18,359 bases of DNA. It comes from Candidatus Cloacimonadota bacterium. GTDB taxonomy: Bacteria; Cloacimonadota; Cloacimonadia; Cloacimonadales; Cloacimonadaceae. This document shows, piece by piece, positions 15,235 to 18,359 of this stretch. The notes under the pieces are model-generated. The model was not told the DNA's origin and searched no databases. It saw only the letters and a program-made list of their open reading frames with translations. A program made the translations under genes and the position numbers. Numbering within the stretch: the stretch's first letter is position 1; the number at the start of each line of letters is the position of its first letter. The stretch lies in the NCBI GenBank assembly GCA_028681035.1, contig JAQUJJ010000068.1, positions 1-18,359 of the forward strand. The letters are read 5' to 3'.

Positions 15235-16959
15235 GTGATCAAGAAAATTCACAACCTTAATAGTGTAACTCTGCTGATCATATCATTGGGAGTGCTGTTT
15301 GCATACTTTGCCCCCATCATCGTCTTGGGAGAAAACTCTTATCACGGAGTCCATGACAATTTGGATAGCAACCATATTAACAGTGTGATTTCGGCTGAAA
15401 ACATGGCCGAGTTCGGATCTAACGCTGAAACTACGCCCCAATTGATGGGAGGGTTGCCCAGAACACCGGGACCAAACCTGGGGATAAAAAGTTCATTATA
15501 CAGAATATTTCATAGATATAACGCCTTGTTAATCAATATATTGCTGGTCCATCTCACAGCCTTTTTCGGCATGCTGATACTTCTGAGGCATCTGAATAAA
15601 GAAAGCTTTGAGACCAACCGGACTATATATTTCCTGGCTGCCTTGGCCTTTGGCATAATAAGGTTCTGGGCCAACGCGGGCATCAGCGTAGCGGGCCTGC
15701 CCCTGCTGTATTTTGGGTATCTCATAGCCAAAGATAGGAAAGTGATCGCTTTACTGATCGCGTTTTTCTACGCGTTTTACTCGAATTTTGTCTTGGTGGG
15801 GATGTTTGCCTTGATTGTCTTGGGGATCATGGAAATCTCCTCCTCGCTAAGATCTAAGAGGATCAACTGGTATCGCTGGGCTTTCCTTCTGCTCGTGTTT
15901 TTCTTCTATCTGGTGTCTTCATATCAATTGGTTTTGAGCGTTTTCAGCCCTCACCCCTTGTTCGTATCGCATCGTTTGGACTATAATATGAGCTCTTTCT
16001 ACAGCAGTTGGGGTAAGGCCATTCGCTTAATACCTACCCTGATCTTCAGAAGCTACGGTCATAATAGCGGTTTCCCGCTCTTACCCATGCTATCCTCACT
16101 GGCGGTGATCATCATCTGTCGAATCAGAAGGTGTAAGGATCAACGGATGGAAGGCACCTTCCTGACAATTATCGGATTATCTCTACTTAGCGCCTTACTC
16201 AGCACCCAAAGCTGGATGGGTATTCAGCAGCATATTCCAATATTTAAAATGGTTCAATTGCAGCGGTTTTACTGGTTGCTTGTGTTCTTGCAATATCTGC
16301 TTTTTTTCTTTGCATTGCTTAGGCTCACCAAGCTAAACCTCAAGCGTACAGCTCTTGCACTCGCAGTGCTCCAAATCCTCATCCTCTTTGCCTGGAATGT
16401 CAATTATAAACAGATGGTGAAAAAGCACTTATTTGGCATGGAGGTCAACAAGACCTATGCGGAATTTTACAGTCCGGAACTTATGCAGCAAGTCCAGGAG
16501 TATATCAGCAAACCCCAATCTTCCTACCGGGTGGTTTCGGTTGGCTTGGAGCCGGCAGTTGCTTTGTACAGCGGATTTTACTCAGTAGAGGGCTACTCAG
16601 GTAGCTATCCAATTGAGCATAAGAGAAGAATGCGGGCTGTGATGGCAGCAGAACTGGACAAAAACGAATATCTGGCGAATAATTTCGATGGCTGGGGCAA
16701 TAAGGTTACGATTTATTCTGACGACATAGACAAAAAAATCGGCTATCCAAGCCCTTGGGATATTCCCATGATCAGTAAAAATGAAGAAGAAACTATTGAC
16801 AATTTGGTGATCAATACGAGCGGCCTAAAAGATATGAATTGCCAATACCTATTTTCGACACTTGAAATTACAAATTATCAAGAAACTGGACTTGAATTTC
16901 TGAGATCGTTTGAAAATAGCAAATCTTTATATCGGATCTATTTATACCAAATAGAATAA
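15235..16959 (+). CDS. Polytopic membrane protein, YkoS/DUF6044-like, possible GT-C glycosyltransferase
   Basis: This 574-residue protein starts with GTG at 15235, seven bases after GAGGA (15223-15227). An N-terminal membrane helix (about residues 11-31) is followed by a short outer loop with HDNLDSNHINS (residues 40-49). About ten more hydrophobic segments run to about residue 390, and a soluble C-terminal domain of roughly 180 residues ends the protein. An acidic pair in the first outer loop followed by many helices and a soluble tail is the general plan of GT-C glycosyltransferases, which use polyprenyl-phosphate sugars on the periplasmic side. The HDNLDS loop recalls the YkoS/DUF6044 family, whose function is unknown to me. 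With the polyprenyl-phosphate type GT2 at 9380 it could form a side-branch glycosylation pair. A polymerase role cannot be excluded. Confidence 0.65.
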   Translation: MIKKIHNLNSVTLLIISLGVLFAYFAPIIVLGENSYHGVHDNLDSNHINSVISAENMAEFGSNAETTPQLMGGLPRTPGPNLGIKSSLYRIFHRYNALLINILLVHLTAFFGMLILLRHLNKESFETNRTIYFLAALAFGIIRFWANAGISVAGLPLLYFGYLIAKDRKVIALLIAFFYAFYSNFVLVGMFALIVLGIMEISSSLRSKRINWYRWAFLLLVFFFYLVSSYQLVLSVFSPHPLFVSHRLDYNMSSFYSSWGKAIRLIPTLIFRSYGHNSGFPLLPMLSSLAVIIICRIRRCKDQRMEGTFLTIIGLSLLSALLSTQSWMGIQQHIPIFKMVQLQRFYWLLVFLQYLLFFFALLRLTKLNLKRTALALAVLQILILFAWNVNYKQMVKKHLFGMEVNKTYAEFYSPELMQQVQEYISKPQSSYRVVSVGLEPAVALYSGFYSVEGYSGSYPIEHKRRMRAVMAAELDKNEYLANNFDGWGNKVTIYSDDIDKKIGYPSPWDIPMISKNEEETIDNLVINTSGLKDMNCQYLFSTLEITNYQETGLEFLRSFENSKSLYRIYLYQIE

Positions 16960-17167
16960 AAGTGACGTATTTAAAAGGAATGATAACAGTTATACTTTTA
17001 CTATAGCTTTATATATCCTCTTAACCATTTTTGCATAGGGGACAGTTATCCATTTCTACTAGGCTGAGATTTGCTGCTTGACTAAAAAGGAAGCCGTAGA
17101 AAGAGTGCTACATTAGTTGTACGTTGCATAAGCGACGGGGCGAAGCTGCGTCAAGGCAATCGAGAAG

Positions 17168-17455
17168 TTGTTCTCAATTTATCCACATTTTACTCGCTCT
17201 TATACTTTGCATGTTGCTCATCTCCAGTTGCGACAAATACCCTCCTTCAAGCATTGGCTCACTATCTTCTTCGATAATGACAACACTATAATAATTAGCC
17301 ATGCTTACTATTCTGCTATTTCAAAACCCAATACCTATAGAAATAATTTCTTTCAGACGAATGGCTACACTATTAAACTTGCAGCTGGGACCACAAATAG
17401 TAGTGTAGATGCTAAGAACAATTATTGGTTGCATCCTGTATTGATCAATCAATAA
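17168..17455 (+). pseudogene. Possible remnant of a right-handed beta-helix protein
   Basis: A 95-codon frame with no ribosome site and an unconvincing TTG start. Its second half, from about 17270 to 17455, reads like the coils of a right-handed parallel beta-helix protein: DNDNTIIISHAYYSAIS, then a short NTYRNNFFQTNG coil, IKLAAGTT, and VDAKNNYW, which matches the D-A-x-N-N-(Y/W)-W/G turn frequent in such secreted proteins. The first half does not look like protein. Probably the end of a decayed surface protein gene; chance resemblance is possible. Confidence 0.3.
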
Positions 17456-17514
17456 TATATGTGCAAGTTACTTAGGTACATTGTAACGAGGTAATATGTT
17501 TACCCGAGAGCACA

Positions 17515-17543
17515 TTCAAGCTTGCAGATGCAGGCGTTATAGT
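17515..17543 (+). promoter_or_regulatory. Weak sigma70-like promoter candidate before the nucleotidyltransferase
   Basis: TTCAAG (17515-17520) and TATAGT (17538-17543) are separated by 17 bases. The -10 matches TATAAT at five of six positions, the -35 only about half. It lies 41 bases before the ATG at 17585, after a long non-coding stretch where a new promoter would be expected. Confidence 0.25.
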
Positions 17544-17584
17544 ATGTACCTCATCACAATAAAATTATTTAGAGAGTTTAATAT

Positions 17585-18277
17585 ATGAAAGCAGTTATTC
17601 TAGCAGGAGGCTTGGGTACTCGCCTCAAACCTTTTACCGAAGTAATACCTAAACCTTTACTCCCAGTAGGTGAGAAGGCTGTGCTCGAGATTCAAATTGA
17701 GCACCTCAAGGCCAATGGCTTCAATCACATCTTTCTGGCTACAAACTATAAATCTGCCTATATCCAGAACTTTTTTGGAGATGGCAGTAAATACGGCGTT
17801 AAACTAACAATCAGCAAAGAAGAAATACCGCTGGGAACAGCAGGGCCGGTGAAATTACTACAGGATCAGCTCATGGACCCTTTTTTGGTAATGAATGGCG
17901 ATATCCTTACCCAGTTGACGTATAGAAAACTATATGAATTTGCCTTAAAGAATGATTCTTTGCTCACTATATGCACAAAGGAGATCGTTACGCCTTTCCA
18001 ATTTGGCAATATCCACACGGAAGGGGACTTCGTAATTGGCATCGATGAAAAGCCTGACATCAGAACCAATATTTTGGCAGGTATATATATATTTAAGCCC
18101 GGTATTCTGGATTTGATCCCTAAGGGGGAGCGTTTTGGCATGGATAGGCTGATCAAGAAGATGATAGAGCTAAAGTTGCCTATCAGTCATTATCCTATAG
18201 AAGAATACTGGCTGGATATCGGGCAGGTAAAGGACTATGAAAAGGCTCAGGAAATCTATAAGGAACGGTTTGAATAG
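17585..18277 (+). CDS. Sugar-1-phosphate nucleotidyltransferase
   Basis: This 230-residue protein has the NTP_transferase fold. LAGGLGTRLKPFTEVIPKPLLPVGEK (residues 6-31) supplies the G-G-x-G-T-R-L nucleotide loop and the catalytic Lys of the PKPLLPV segment. MNGDI carries the metal-binding Asp, and EKPD and EEYWLDIGQVKDYEKA are typical late motifs. The wording PKPLLPV rather than SKQLLPI argues that it is not RmlA, the dTDP-glucose enzyme. It resembles the mannose-1-phosphate guanylyltransferase and HddC-like group, and so probably makes GDP-mannose, GDP-heptose or a similar donor. Length is that of the short class without a left-handed beta-helix extension. The ribosome site is weak (AGAG before the ATG). 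It is separated from the upstream genes by 625 bases, so it may begin a new transcription unit. Confidence 0.87.
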   Translation: MKAVILAGGLGTRLKPFTEVIPKPLLPVGEKAVLEIQIEHLKANGFNHIFLATNYKSAYIQNFFGDGSKYGVKLTISKEEIPLGTAGPVKLLQDQLMDPFLVMNGDILTQLTYRKLYEFALKNDSLLTICTKEIVTPFQFGNIHTEGDFVIGIDEKPDIRTNILAGIYIFKPGILDLIPKGERFGMDRLIKKMIELKLPISHYPIEEYWLDIGQVKDYEKAQEIYKERFE

Positions 18278-18287
18278 GTCTGTTTAA

Positions 18288-18336
18288 GTTTAGAGGGTCG
18301 AGAAGAGTTGAGAAGAGTTGAGAAAGTTTAGAGGGT
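18288..18336. repeat. Short tandem and flanking direct repeats
   Basis: After the nucleotidyltransferase, AGAAGAGTTG occurs twice in a row (18301-18310, 18311-18320), followed by a third, altered unit (AGAAAGTTTA). The tract is bracketed by two perfect copies of GTTTAGAGGGT at 18288-18298 and 18326-18336. It is purine-rich on this strand. No gene follows within the window. Confidence 0.7.
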
Positions 18337-18359
18337 TGTAAAGTATGGAAAAGATAAAG

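Larger units (their letters stand above)
16960..17584 (+). other. 625-base stretch without a convincing gene
   Basis: Between the membrane protein and the nucleotidyltransferase I find no intact gene. The first 180 bases are AT-rich with scattered stops. A GGGGACAGTTATCC segment (17038-17051) recalls boundary sequences near REP-associated transposases, but there is no transposase reading frame. A possible beta-helix remnant (17168-17455) and a weak promoter-like pair (17515-17543) are listed separately. The stretch looks like decayed sequence separating two parts of the locus. Confidence 0.5.

Noticed and set aside
17038..17168. GGGGACAGTTATCC and following sequence as an insertion sequence
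   Set aside because: No transposase frame, no terminal inverted repeats or target duplication found by eye.
1..18359. CRISPR array, tRNA or rRNA genes
   Set aside because: No regularly spaced repeats, cloverleaf sequence or rRNA-like stretch was seen on either strand.

Overview
The window is a surface-polysaccharide (O-antigen, capsule or similar glycan) biosynthesis locus. All recognisable genes lie on the + strand, tightly packed. The organism looks like a Gram-negative-type bacterium with mid-range GC and good Shine-Dalgarno sites (AGGAG-type). The strong SD sites argue mildly against typical Bacteroidota. The style of the locus, plus a fragment resembling secreted beta-helix proteins, would fit Cloacimonadota or a related anaerobic lineage, but this is a low-confidence guess.

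Layout. (1) 1-4595: end of a sugar-transfer-associated ATP-grasp gene, a Wzx-type flippase, then two tandem, closely similar ATP-grasp paralogues. Each paralogue keeps its reading frame from start to stop but carries in-frame TAA codons (two in the first, one in the second), so both are called pseudogenes. (2) 4662-8634: an acyl carrier protein followed by KS-III / SDR / KS-III / SDR, that is, two successive condensing-enzyme and ketoreductase pairs with no dehydratase or enoyl reductase. (3) 8635-8770: two tiny ORFs joined to each other and to their neighbours by stop/start overlaps, leading into a GNAT-type acyltransferase (8770-9363). (4) 9380-11501: a membrane-anchored GT2 glycosyltransferase and a second kind of ATP-grasp ligase. 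(5) 11593-15219: a WecE-type 4-aminotransferase, an NDP-hexose 2,3-dehydratase and a Gfo/Idh/MocA reductase, overlapping or nearly so. The reductase appears to have lost its last ~35 residues to an in-frame TAA. (6) 15235-16959: a polytopic membrane protein of the YkoS/DUF6044 kind. (7) 16960-17584: a 625-base stretch without a convincing gene, holding a possible beta-helix protein remnant. (8) 17585-18277: a nucleotidyltransferase, followed by a short tandem repeat at the window end.

How the genes may work together (inference). 2,3-dehydratase, 3-ketoreductase and 4-aminotransferase acting on dTDP-4-keto-6-deoxyglucose would give dTDP-4-amino-2,4,6-trideoxyhexose, a 2-deoxy amino sugar of the sort better known from antibiotics. 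The ACP/KS/KR/KS/KR set could build a short polyhydroxy acyl chain (3-hydroxybutyryl, then 3,5-dihydroxyhexanoyl) that the GNAT enzyme or another transferase puts on that amine. Glycosyltransferases assemble the unit and the flippase exports it. The dTDP-glucose steps (RmlA, RmlB), the polymerase, the initiating phosphoglycosyltransferase and the ligase are not in this window. The most interesting features are the two-round acyl cassette beside a 2-deoxy amino-sugar pathway, and the repeated pattern of nonsense-only gene damage.
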